A stretch of DNA of 64,000 nucleotides from contig NC_003074.8 in NCBI RefSeq assembly GCF_000001735.4, positions 12,338,101-12,402,100 of the forward strand, read 5' to 3'. Source of the DNA: Arabidopsis thaliana (lineage: Eukaryota > Streptophyta > Magnoliopsida > Brassicales > Brassicaceae). Both the position numbers and the translations under genes were made by a program. The notes under the pieces were generated by a model. The model did not search any database, had not been told where the DNA came from, and saw only the letters and a program-made list of their open reading frames with translations. This document shows positions 45,535-57,700 of the stretch, one piece after another. Position 1 is the stretch's first letter. Every line of letters starts with the position of its first letter.

Positions 45535-45725
45535 GTCATAATATAGTCTCTATTTCACTACTTCATTCCGACTCAATTCTGTCTATAAAACGAAGGTCGC
45601 AATTTACGATTATTGTCGAACCTATTTGATACTCGTGATTTTTATGTATATATATACATTGATTGAATAAACTCAATCATTATAAGTTTCTCAAAGCTTT
45701 AAATCACACTATTTGAACACAATAA
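45535..45725 (+). repeat. Partial unit of the about 395-bp repeat array
   Basis: Its second half (ttgatactcg, tcaatcattataagttt, tcaaagctttaaatcac, tttgaacacaata) matches the ends of the units after 46,958. The small Helitron interrupts the array exactly at 45,725/46,958. Confidence 0.75.
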
Positions 45726-46957
45726 TCATATATATATGAAAGGAGGCTAACTCTCTTCCACAACTTGACACATAAGCACATGAGAACTTGCCACCTAGAC
45801 TTCATAAGTTAAGTAATACATAATTAGTAATTAATTTAACATAACAACTAAAATAGGAGGATATAATTAATCAGAACTTGAACCATCACTCTTTTATATT
45901 TTTTTAATTCAATATATCCTCTTTAATGTTGAGATCCACTTAAGTGGCTAAAGTGATCATAAAATCCAAACATGCTACACAGATTCCTTGCAATCTAAAT
46001 TTTCTAAACTTTTCTAAAATTTCATAGTCTCACAATCTAAACATATAACAAAAAAACAAGAATATATAAAATAAAAACAAAACTAAGAATCTAGAACAAC
46101 AATAAAAAACAACTCAAGCACATTCGTTTTTCAGATGAACTAATATAGTTGGACTTTTCAAAAACAATTACAAATCATAATTATGTTTCAAAACCGATGC
46201 ATTCAACTTTACTTTATATGAACAGACATTATATAAAACTGTTGGGAATGTCCTGAAATCAGTTATACTTATTCTAATGAAATAAAGTGGTAATGTCGAG
46301 GTTTGACATTTGTATAATATTAGGTGGTTATAATGTTTTGCTAGAGACAGCTTATAATCTATGAGTGAGAACTCATTGCTAATATTATACAAACCTACAA
46401 GGTCACACACCTAAGCAAACTGCATCAATGTTTATTATACTATATATGTTATATATGATATATATACATATATTTATGTACATGAATTTCAAAAAGGGAA
46501 AAAAAGAGTTATTGGGATTTGGCCCATTATAAATCCTAATTAGTTAGGGTTAAACGGTTGGCTATATATATGATATATTCGAAACTTTTGTAATATATAC
46601 TTTTGATCATAAAACCCTAAAATAGAGAGATAAATAGTTTATCTGAGTTTTGAGATTAGATCTCAAAGGAACTAGCATTCCAGATCTGATTCAGTTTGTG
46701 TGCGTGTGGATACCGGTAGAGGCACAACATTTGGGGTGCTAAAACAACCTCGAAACAATATGATTCATCTTTTCGCTGCAGATTATCCAGGTATATTCAA
46801 AACCTATTATCTAGATTTGATTCTTTATTTACACAGTTCCTGGCAATTGAATTCGTTATTAGGATTTATAAATCGTTATAAAGAGGTACAAATTCCTACA
46901 AAAATAATTTGTAAATTGTAATACATAAACCCACACGTAATGCAGGTACTCATCTAG
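45726..46957 (+). mobile_element. Small non-autonomous Helitron interrupted by Copia LTR
   Basis: It opens TCATATATATATGAAAGGAGGC with host A before it, and ends tactcatCTAG (46,954-46,957) with host T after it; a decayed hairpin precedes the end. It is a second member of the family at 20,623-21,424. Without the inserted LTR it is about 0.57 kb, with about 0.23 kb of middle sequence absent relative to the other copy. Confidence 0.88.
46240..46900 (+). mobile_element. Copia solo LTR (copy A)
   Basis: It begins TGTTGGGAATGTCC and ends TTCCTACA, about 661 bp, with flanking aaaac (46,235-46,239) and aaaat (46,901-46,905), a near-perfect 5-bp duplication. The same LTR is at 59,534-60,188, there preceded by Copia coding sequence. 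The two LTRs differ by roughly one base in twenty in the part I compared by eye. Confidence 0.9.
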
Positions 46958-47956
46958 TATCATTAATTCTAAATCATTCTTAAGTTTAACATGTTGGTTT
47001 AAATACTTGTAAATTTCAAATTGGGAATCTCGATGTAATTCTAAATCATTAACATTTTTGTAAATTTCAAAACAAAGTTATTAAATCAATGTTTTAAGAT
47101 CTTATACTAATATGGATACTCTAGAATACAGTTATGCTTGTTTTTTAGTGATTGGTATCAATAGTTTTGATCACTAATGCCTAGAATCCAAAAAAACAAT
47201 TTATGACTTAAACCTTAGATTCACAAAACAATAACAATATGTGACTATATTTGGACTCATTTAATACTTGCAATTTTTTGAAATCGGAAAATCACCTTAG
47301 AGAATTGATATATACATACATATAGATGAGTGAACAAAACTCAATCATTATAAGTTTTTCAAAGCTTTAAATCATATTGTTTGAACACAATAATATCATT
47401 AATTCTAAATCATTCTTAAGTTTAACATGTTGGGTTAGAAGAAGGATTTCAGTTTTTGTAAATTTCCAAACAAAGTTATCAAATCAATGTTTTAAACTCT
47501 TATACTAATAGGGATACTCTAGAGTATAGTTATGCTTGGTTTTTAGTGATTGGTATCAATAGTTTTGATCTGTAATGCCTAGAACCCAAAAAAATAATAT
47601 GTGACTTAAATCTTAGAGTCACAAGACTAACAATTTGCGACTATATTCGGACTTATTTAATACTCGCTATTTTTTGTATTCGAAAATCACCTTAGAGAAT
47701 GTTATATATACATATATACTTTGAGTGAATAAAAATCAATCATTATAAGCTTTTAGCTTTAAATCATATTGTTTGAACACAATAATATCATTAATTCCAA
47801 ATCATTCTTAAATTTAACATTTTGGTTTAGAAGAAGGATTGGATTTTTCAAAAACATTTAAATACAAAGTAATCAAATAAATGTTTTAAACTTTTATACT
47901 AATAGGGATACTCTAGAATACAGTTGTGATTGTTTTTAGTGATTGGCATCAATAGT
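46958..47956 (+). repeat. Tandem array of about 395-bp units (copy A)
   Basis: Units start at 46,958, about 47,391 and about 47,786, each with 'cattaattctaaatcatt', 'tttaacat.ttggttt', 'ggatactctaga', 'tgattggtatcaatagttt' and ending 'ttgaacacaata'. The third unit is interrupted by a LINE at 47,956 and resumes at 53,810-53,996. Because it leads into a CACTA second gene, the array may be the intergenic region of an old CACTA element; that is inference. Confidence 0.8.
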
Positions 47957-47976
47957 GAGAAGGAAAGTTATCCCAT

Positions 47977-49675
47977 TTGGAGAAGGAAAGCTGTCCCTTT
48001 TCCCCTGAGAACCAAATGATCAAGCTTGGGCGGGTTCCTTTGTCGGAGAGTGTTGAAGCAGCTCCTCCTCAAGAAGCTCAAACTAGGCGAGGAAGGTCGC
48101 CCCCATATTGGTGGCGGGGTAGCCCCACTCGATATGCTGCAAAAGCAAAGCATAAGGTTACTGCTAGTAAGCGGGTTGAAGTTTCTTCTTCTAAAGCAAA
48201 GAGATCCTATGGTCCCCGTGTGGGTAATGAGGATTTGCAGAGAAAATAGGGGAGTGCAAAGGACAAACCCTTGCTTATTAGAGAACCACCTCTCAATAGA
48301 GCTCATCACACTTCGCAGTAGCGCAGGCTCTCTTGTGGAGATTTAAACCACAAATCAAGGGGTAACATCTTTCCCCGAACAAGGGAGACTGTATTAGAAG
48401 GAAATGCTTCCTTCAGGAAGCGACGTTTTGAAGAAGCTGCCTCGTCAGACCACCAAGGACGGGATTCAAGCAGGGGCAGGTCTACAAAGTCCCGTCAGAC
48501 TCTAGAATCTAATCTTGTTTCTTCTGCAAAAGCTCTCATTCAATCCCCTCTTGTGGATTCTCAATTGACTATTTCAGAACCTCTTCTAGCCGTAGTTAAG
48601 GCTAAGCAAGGTTTTGGTTCTCCAGCCCTAACGAGAGAGCGCCCTTTTCGTCTACAGCTCAATAAAAAGTCTAACGTTGTCACAATGTCAAAAGGAAAGG
48701 AGAAAGAAGGAGATTTGGAGCTTTCCGGTGATTCCTCAGATTTTGGAAGTGCAGCAAAAAAGAGTTTAAACTTTGATGTGTTGGTTCCTGCAGCTTCGAA
48801 TATGTTATCAATTGTCCAAACTCCTTTGCCAGCTCAAAGCCTGATCGATTGCAACCTTAACTCCAATTCTTGGTATGATCAAACGGTTGAAGAAGAGGAA
48901 GAAGAAGCTGCAAAACTCAAGGCTTAAGCTGTGGAGATTATTGTTCCAATCCGGAATTCGATTTCGTGTATTCCATCTGTCGAACGATATGTCGCAATTC
49001 CCAATTCGATTCCGCTTGTTTTTGATGCATTCGACCCATTGCTTGAATCAACTATGAATGGCCTGCAGTTAGACGACGGTAATGAGAACAGTATGGATTG
49101 GGATCTACCTTTGGAAAAGGAGGATGGGGTGGATCTAGAATTGGGAGAGGATGATGAACAAGCTTATCGAGATTCAGAGTATCCCATGGAGGAGGGAGAA
49201 GGTGATCCCGCGACGAGAGACTATCTCTTTGAAGAGGTCCCGGAGGATTCGACTACGAGAACGATGATTTATTGGGTGATGAGTATTATGAAAAGGAATC
49301 AATTCCGGTGATGGAGGATCGTGAGTCTGAGCCGTTAGTAGTTGCTGATCAAATTGTTGATTCTTCACTCTCTCTTCCTATTGGGCCTAGAGTGTGGAGA
49401 AAAAAGGGAAGGCCCACTCAAGGAAGAAGGTGGAACAGAAACTCAAAGGCCCATCTGGGTCATCTGCTTTTATTGGGGCTGCGTCGAAGAAGCTCAGTAA
49501 GGCGTCCTCGAAGAAGCGGCCCTCCGACATGAAAACTGGTCCAACCAAAACAAGGAATACCAGAAAAGCTGCAGCAAGCCCGAGTAGTTATGTTTTCCCA
49601 TCGTCAAAGAACAAGACATCTTTGGTTATTTTGAGTAAGGCGGGATCGTCTGATCTCCCCGATTCCAAGATATGA
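47977..49675 (+). pseudogene. LINE ORF1 C-terminal part
   Basis: Serine-, lysine- and acid-rich low-complexity protein spread over several frames (RRGRSPPYWWRGSPTRYAAK; TVEEEEEEAAKLKA; KEDGVDLELGEDDEQAYRDS; KGRPTQGRR). This is the variable tail found after the zinc knuckle in plant L1 ORF1. The DUF4283 and zinc-knuckle domains are missing, which fits 5' truncation. Frame changes lie near 48,250-48,550, 48,927 and 49,310. Its stop overlaps the ORF2 start (ATGA at 49,672-49,675). Confidence 0.7.
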
Positions 49676-52600
49676 GGATTCTAGCATGGAACTATCAAGG
49701 GGCGGGTGCAGATCTCACAACTCGTCGACTGGAGGAAATGTGTCGTTTGTATTCTCCAGGTTTTCTTTTTTTATCGGAAACTAAAAAAGACCGTATGCAT
49801 CTTCAGAATATGCAAGTGCCTTTAGGCTTTGATTCTCTCCAGACTGTTGAACCGATTGGTAACAGTGGTGGTCTTGCTCTTTTTTATTCGAAAGACTATC
49901 CGGTTAAGTTTGTTTTTCTTAATGATCGGCTTATTGATATTGAAACTATTATTGATGGAAATCGATATTACTTTTGTTATGGCGATCCGGTAGTTCAATA
50001 CCGTGAATTAGTGTGGGAGCGTTTGACTCGTATTGGTATCGAGCGTTCAGATCCATGGTTTATGATTGGGGATTTTAACGAAATTACCGGAAACCATGAG
50101 AAAAAGGGTGGTAAACGTCGATCTGAATCCTCTTTTCTTCCCTTTCGTTGTATGATTGAGGACTGTGGGATGATCGAGATCCCTTCACATGGTAATTTAT
50201 TCTCATGGGTGGGTCGGCGTAGTTGTAGGGTTGCGGGTCGTAGATTTCGACAACTTATTAAATACATATTAGATAGAGCTTTGGGAAATGAAGAATGGCA
50301 TACAATTTTTTCCCACACAAATGTGGAGTACTTAAAACTATGGGGTTCCGATCATAGACCCCTCCTAGCTTCGATCCAGAATAGTCCTCATCGGTTTAAT
50401 AAATCCTTCATCTTTGATAGAAGATGGATTGATAAACCGGGATTCAAACAATCGGTCCTCGAAGGCTGGGCTTTCCCTTCGAATGAAGGTGTTCTTTTTT
50501 TACAAAAAGTTAAAAATTGTAGGAGAACTATCTCTATTTGGAAGAAATCAAATTCTACAAATTCTGAAAAGTTGATTGTAGAGCTGCAAGATAAAATTAA
50601 CTTAGCCCAAGAAGATGAGTCTTTGTCCTCAGAAGATCTTTTAGCTTTAAAATGGCAGTTATGCGACGCTTATAGGGAAGAAGAGATTTTTTGGAAATCG
50701 AAGAGCAGGGAATTGTCGTTTAAACTCGGGGATAAGAACACAAAATACTTTCATGCTATTACTAAGCAAAGAAGAGCAAAAAATAAGATTATTGGTTTAT
50801 TGAACCAAGATGGTTTGTGGGTGGATAAGGAGGTGGATATTGAAAGTCTAGCGGTGGATTATTTTAAATATATTTTTACCTCCTCGGATCCACGAGAATT
50901 CCATTCCGTTCTTAGGGATGTGCCAGTTATAATTTCGGAAGCTATGAATCAGAAACATATAAAGGAATTCTCCCCAGAGGAAGTTAGACGAGCTCTGTTT
51001 TCGCTTAATCCAGATAAAGCCCCAGGTCCGGATGGGATGACTGCCCTTTTTTATCAACATTTCTGGGACTTGACAGGGCCAGATTTAATCAAATTTGTTC
51101 AAGATTTCCATGCCACAGGTTCCTTCGATAAAAAGTTAAATGCGAAAAATATTTGTTTGATTCCGTAAACAAATAGGCCTAGGAAAATGGCGGAATTTCG
51201 ACCAATAAGTTTGTGTAATGTGGGTTACAAAGTTATTTCCAAGGTACTTAGTGCCCGATTGAAAAAACTTCTTCTGGAATTAATTTCGGAGACTCAATCC
51301 GCCTTTGTGTCCGGGAGACTCATAACGGATAATATTCTTATAGCTCAAGAAAATTTTCATGCTCTTCGAACAAACCCGGCATGTAGAAAGAAGTTCATGG
51401 CTATAAAGACTGACATGAGTAATGCCTATGATCGTGTCGAATGATCCTTTCTACAAGCTCTTATGGTGAAGATGGGTTTCGCTCAGAAATGGGTAGACTT
51501 GATCATTTTTTGTATCTCTTCGGTGTCATATAAAGTCCTTTTAAAAGGTTCCCCGGGAGGATTCATTAAGCCTTCTAGAGGAATTCGACAAGGTGATCCC
51601 ATTTCACCTTTTCTGTTTATATTATGCACTGAAGCCTTGGTGGCAAATCTTAGAGATGCAGAGTGGCATGGTCGTATTCAAGGTCACCAGATTTCAAGAG
51701 CAAGCCCTTCTACCTCGCATCTCTTGTTCGTAAATGATAGTTTATTTTTCTCCAAAGCAGACCCCATCCAAGGTGAGGAAATCATCAAGATTCTCCGCAT
51801 TTATGGCGAGGCTTCGGGACAACAGTTAAATGCTTCTAAGTCTTCAGTGATGTTTGGACATGATGTTGATAATATTAAGCGAAATGCTATTAAGGCGACT
51901 TTGGGAATCCATAAGTACGGGGGCATGGGTTCCTATCTGGGATTACCAGAGAAAATTCATGGATCCAAAGTTCAAGTCTTTTCGTTTGTGAGAGATAGAC
52001 TTCAAAAATGTCTTAATACTTGGCCAGCTAAATTCTTGTCTAAAGGAGGCAAAAAGGTCCTTATAAAGTCTTGCTCAGGCTCTTCCGACATATGTTATGT
52101 CGTGTTTTCTTCTTCCTAAGGCTATACGCTCAAAACTAAGTAGTGCTATTGCTAATTTTTGGTGGAAAACTAATGAAAATAGTAATGGTATTCACTGGGT
52201 AGGGTAGGATAAGTTGTGTACCCCACACTTTGAAGGCGGCTTGGGTTTTATAACACTAGAATAATTTAATCTTGCTTTACTAGCAAAACAATTATGGCGC
52301 CTTATTAGATATCCAAACTCCCTTCTGAGTAGGGTTTTGAGAGGCAGATATTTCTGTTTTAGTGATCCTCTGCATATAGGATCTTCTAATCGTCCCTCTT
52401 TTGGATGGAGAAGTATTATGGGTTCTAAACCGTTACTAGTTTTAGGCCTTCGAAGAACAATAGGTTCAGGTATGCTGACCCGAGTTTGGGAAGATCCGTG
52501 GATCCCCACAATTCCAGCAAGACCTGCCAAGAGTGTCATTGACATAAGAGACCCTCATCTCTATGTTAATGACCTAATTGATCAATCCACACAGATGTGG

Positions 52601-53722
52601 AAATTGGATCGCCTTCAGGCTTTGATAGATCTCGTTGATACTTCGCTCATTTTAGGGATTTGACCAAGCCGTACCTACTTGAGTGATGGATTTAGTTGGT
52701 CGTATACTAAATCAGGTAACTATACTGTTAAATCAGGCTATTGGGTCGCGCAAAATTTATCTTGCCCTACTTGTGACCCCCCTTTTCAGGGACCAGGTTT
52801 TTTGGCACTTCAGGCACAAGTATGGAAGCTAAAACTTACGCGGAAGCTTATGCATTTCGCGTGGCAATGTATCTTTGGTTATCTTGCCACTTGCCAAAGA
52901 TAGACTTATTGTCATATGGGAACAAATAAAAGATGTCCCCGTTGTGGAGAAGCAGATGAGACAATTAACCATCTTCTTTTCCATTGTCCACCCTCGAAAC
53001 AAATTTGAGCATTATCGCCTATTCCTTGCTCAGGGAATGTCTTCCCTAGAAATTCCCTCTTCTATAATTTCGATTTTCTCTTTTGGCGTGGCTGAGAATT
53101 TGGAATAGGAGAAGAGGTGCTAGAACTCTTTCCATGGATACTTTGATATATCTAGAAAAGTATGAACCGTTTTGTTTTTGAAAACATAAGGGAACCTCCT
53201 CCTGAAACTTTAGCTTTGGCACTTCAAGAGGCAGCTGTTTGGAAACAAGCATCTCAAAAAGAAGATGATCCCATTCGTCCTACCCCGTTCGTAGGTTCTT
53301 CTCAACTCCCTCCCTCTTTGCTGTCTGAATGTCAACTTGATGCTTCCTGGCATGTAGATGACACTATGAGCAAGCATGGTTGGGTCCTTGTTCGTCAAGA
53401 CTTGGTCATCCAGCTTGGACAGAGGAGCACTCGTCGAAGTTTATCACCGCTTCATGCGGAGTTTGACTCCCTGTTATGGGCAATGGAATGCATGATCTCT
53501 ATTGGTGATACTTCTAGTAATTTTGCTTCGGATTGCTTGGATTTGATTGGTATCCTTGATAACCAAGACAATTGGCCGACTTTTCCTGCAGAATTGGCTT
53601 CTTTTGGTTCTTTAGTTTGTTTTTTTCCTTCTTTTCTGATTAGATTTCTTCCTCGTAGTTCTAATACTCGAGCAGATTGTTTAGCTAAGAAAGCTCGGAC
53701 TCGTAATAGCTTTTTTCCCATG
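49672..53722 (+). pseudogene. LINE ORF2: endonuclease, reverse transcriptase, RNase H
   Basis: The 498-codon open stretch (49,672-51,168) begins MRILAWNYQGAGADLTTRRL and carries endonuclease motifs SETKKD, MIGDFNEI, NLFSWVG and SDHRPLL. RT begins with EVRRALFSLNPDKAPGPDGM, FRPISLCNVGYKVISKVLS, QSAFVSGRLITDNILIAQE and RGIRQGDPISPFLF. The catalytic box reads FVND (51,727-51,738) where the family has FADD. A zinc-knuckle-like CPRCGEADETINHLLFHC follows at about 52,930-52,985, and RNase H at 53,162-53,722 (LDASWHVDDTMSKHGW, SSNTRADCLAKKAR). Stops include TAA at 51,166-51,168 and TGA at 51,442-51,444 (Trp in relatives). Inactive. Confidence 0.93.
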
Positions 53723-53809
53723 TAAGCAAATCGGTTCCTGAATGGCTCTCTCTAGCTGAGAGTCTCTTTCCGATAACTTAATATAAATGGTGTTTAATGA
53801 AAAATAAAA

Positions 53810-54759
53810 ACTAATAGGGATACTCTAGAATACAGTTATGATTGTTTTTAGTGATTGGTATCGATAGTTTTGATCTGTAATGCCTAGAATTTTTGAAAAA
53901 AAAAAACAATTTGTGACTTAAACGTAACAGTCATAAGAAAGTAACAATTTGCCACTATATTCAGACTCATTTGATACTCGCGATCTTTGGATGGTGAATT
54001 TTGGGCTTTTATTTTGGGCGGTGAGTTTTGCCCCTTTTTATATATGTATTTTTAATGGATTTGGGCTTTGGTTTGGACAGTGAATTTTGCCTCCAATTTT
54101 GTTTTTGTTGTGACTCGTTTGCGACCGATTAAGGACTCCTCCGTATTAATTACTATGTAAACACTTAGTCGATTTTTCATTATGCGGGACTTCTCTTTCT
54201 GGATTTTGGGTTTTACTCTCAAAACCTCTGAACTCTCTTCTCTTCTCAAATCGATTTCTCTCGTCAATCTCTCCTCCGTCTCTTCTGAATCTCTCCTCAA
54301 TCTCTTCTCAATATCGCCTCGATCTAATGGTACTAAAGGGAAATTCTACACGAGGTCGCAGTGGCAAATCTCAATCAGGTTCGAGGGTCTTCACTAGTCC
54401 GGATACGAAGCCAAGTGCTAGTAGGACTTAGAGGGTGAATCGTCCGAATCCTCTGAAACCAACCATTGGTAGGCGTAAAAGGCATATCCTTTGAATCCAA
54501 GCAGAGGCTTGAGTCCAAATCCTCCGGATCCAGCGCTGGTTTGATTAACCCTCCATTGAATCCAAGTGTGAGTCGGACTATGAATAATAGTCGCGGAGGT
54601 GGAAGCAGAGGAGGAATGAGTGGTATCGGAGTGTCTTCTCACTCCTCTAGTCCATCAGAGACACAATCTATGACCCAATCACATAGAAGTCTTCCATCCC
54701 AGTACCAGTAGAGGACACAACCTCTTCCTGCTCCTCAACCACCGTCTCATGTTATTCAA
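53810..54759 (+). repeat. End of repeat array and start of CACTA second-gene remnant (copy A)
   Basis: 53,810-53,996 completes the third array unit. 54,000-54,759 matches 61,340-62,108: a promoter-like 'ggcggtgaattttgcc', a pyrimidine-rich leader (54,215-54,325), then coding remnants (STRGRSGKSQSGSRVFTSPD; NNSRGGGSRGGMSGIGVSSH) as in copy B. The match stops after 'ttattcaa' (54,752-54,759), the duplication junction. Confidence 0.8.
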
Positions 54760-57700
54760 TTAGGATAATTCTTTAGATCCTAATTTGATTAGGATAAACT
54801 CGATTATATTATGTTCTATTCTGATTAGATCTATAAATTTAATAAGATTAACTTTCTAGATAACTAATAATTTTAATTTGATTAAGATTAATTAAATTAT
54901 TTATAATTCAATTAGATATATATTGGATATATATTAGTTATATTTTATTTATATTGGATATAATTTTTTAAATATAAACTAGAGTTATAAAATTAATTCC
55001 TCAACTAATATCAAGTAAATTGATGTCTTCCCTGATTTTATCAACTGTTAAAACTTAAATTTTTGTATGGCGGGTCTGCCAAAGCAGCGGTCTGCAATTG
55101 TTTAAGATTGAGACACATAGTAACGGTTACTATATAAAATAAAATTGGTTTACTTGACTAAGCTATCAAAACGGTTTGGGGCTTAGAGACATAAGATTGT
55201 ATAAGATATTAGATGTCATCCACAACCAAGAATTATATTGGATATAATTAGCAAGAAGTTGCTTACCTAAATAACTAGATATTCAGGGGTGGAGCCAAAG
55301 CTCACTTGGATTCTAGTGAAATATGGATCTTGGATCATTGTACTCATTAGAGAATATTTGTTTTGAGTATAGTGTTAGTTTTCTTAATTGTTAAGAATTC
55401 TAAACTTATGAACATCATATTAATTTCTGCTTTTCTTTTTCGATAGTTATGTCAAACCCTCAAAGTTCCTATTCAGTTCGAGATGTCCTTAAGAAGGACA
55501 AATTGAATGGATCAAACCCTCCTGAATTCTTGGAAGATCTGGAGAAGAAGAAAACATTCAAGATTTCTTCTTCGGGTATCTATGTTATAGATGTAAATGT
55601 TACTACTTCTGGTTTTACTCCTTGGGTATTGGATACCGGTTGTAGTGCTCACATTTGTGTAAATGTGCATGGCCTAAACAACAGTAGAACTTTGGAGGAA
55701 GGACAAGTGGACCTACGTGTGACTAATGGAGAAAAAGTCTCTGCATTGGCCGTGGGAACATATTCGTTGTCTTTGCCTTCAGGCATGGTTTTGGAGGTTA
55801 AGAACTGCTACTATGTTCTTGCAATAAACAAGAATATCATCTCCGTTTCATGTTTGGACATGGAAGGTCATCACTTTTCGAGATGATACGTTTTATGGTA
55901 GCGCTCCATTAGAGAATGGGCTCTATGTTCTAAACCAAAGCATGCCAATTTATAACATTCATACCAAGAGATTTAAGTCTAATGGCTTGAATCCAACGTT
56001 TTTCTGGCATTGTCGTTTGGGCCATATAAACGAGAAACGCATTCAAAAGCTTCATAGTGATGGAATTTTAAACTCATTTGATTATGAATCTTATGAGACA
56101 TATGAATCTTGTTTGTTGGGAAAAAATGACTAAAGCCCCATTTACCGGACAAAGTGAGAGGGCTAGTGACTTATTGGGCTTTATACATACAGATGTACTG
56201 TATGTGGGCCAACGAGTACAAATGCTAGAGGAAACTATCAGTATTTCATTACATTTACTAATGACTTTAGTAGATATGGTTATGTTTATGTAATGAAACA
56301 TAAATCGGAATCCTTTGAAAAGTTCAAGGAGTTCCAGAATGAAGTACAAAATCAACTTGGGAAATCAATTAAAGTTCTTCGATCAGATCAAGGAGGAGAA
56401 TATTTGAGCCAAGTTTTTAGTGATCATCTCAGAGAGTGTGGAATTGTTTCACAGCTCACTCCTCCAGGAATACCACAATGGAATGGTGTATCTGAAAGGA
56501 GAAATCAAACTTTATTGGATATGGTTCGATCGATGATGAATCACACAGATCTTCCATCATCCTTTTGGGGATATGCTTTAGAAATATCTGCGTTTATGCT
56601 CAACAGATGTCCATAAAAATCAGTTGAGAAGACACCATATGAGATATGGACTGGAAAGGTTCCTAATTTGTCTTTTCTGAAAATTTGGGGTTGTGAAGCT
56701 TATGTCAAACGATTGATTACTGATAAGCTTGGACCCAAATATGATAAGTGCTATTTCGTAGGTTATCCAAAAGAGACCAACGATTATTACTTTTACCACC
56801 CTACTGACAACAAAGAGTTTGTTGCTCGAAATGGTGCCTTTTTGGAAAGAGAGTTTCTTTCAAAAGGAACTAGTGGGAGTAAAGTATTACTCGAAGAAGT
56901 TCGAGAACCACATGGTGATGTTCCAACTTCTCAGGAAGAACATATGTTTGGATCTACGAAGAGTCGTAGAACCTATACATGTGGAACCTGAGGTACGTAG
57001 GTCCGAAAGGAGCCGTCACGAACCCGATAGATTTGGAGATTGGGTGACGGATGATCATGCTCTATTTCTTATAGAGAGTGATGAACCTATGTCTTACGAA
57101 GAAGCGCTGATGGGCCCCGATTCCGATAAGTGGTTAGAGGCCGCAAAATCCGAAATGGAATCCATGTCACAAAACGAAGTATGAACTTTGGTTGATTTAC
57201 CTGATGGTGTAAAAGCCATAAAGTGTAAATGGATTTTTAAGAAGAAAATTGACATGGATGGTAATATATAGATATACAAAGCTAGACTATGATGAAACCT
57301 ATTCTCTAGTCGTAATGCTTAAGTCCATTCAGATTCTCCTAGCAACTGCTGCTCATTATGATTATGAGATTTGGCAAATGGATGTGAAAACAACTTTCCT
57401 TAATGGAAATCACGAAGAGGATGTGTACATGACACAACCTGAAGGTTTCACTATTCTTGAGGCTGCTAGGAAGGTATGCAGGCTTCATGGTTTCATTTAT
57501 GGATTAAAGCAAGCATCTCGGAGTTTGAATCTTCGTTTTAATGAGGCAATCAAAGAGTTTGATTTCATTAGAAACGAAGAAGAACCTTGTGTTTACAAGA
57601 AGACTAGTGAGAGCACAGTCGCATTTCTGGTATTGTATGTAGATGACATACTGCTCCTTGGAGATGACATTCCTTTGCTTCAGTCTGTAAAGACTTGGCT

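Larger units (their letters stand above)
47957..53809 (+). mobile_element. LINE (L1-type), 5'-truncated, 5.9 kb
   Basis: ORF1 remnant (47,977-49,675) and ORF2 (49,672-53,722) lie in order, followed by an A-rich tail (aatgaaaaataaaaa, to 53,809). The LINE sits in the third unit of the repeat array; 59 bp of the array (47,898-47,956 and 53,810-53,868) flank it on both sides with about three differences. That is a very long target duplication for a LINE. Copy B of the array (near 61,160) lacks the LINE, so insertion followed the duplication or touched only this copy. Confidence 0.93.
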
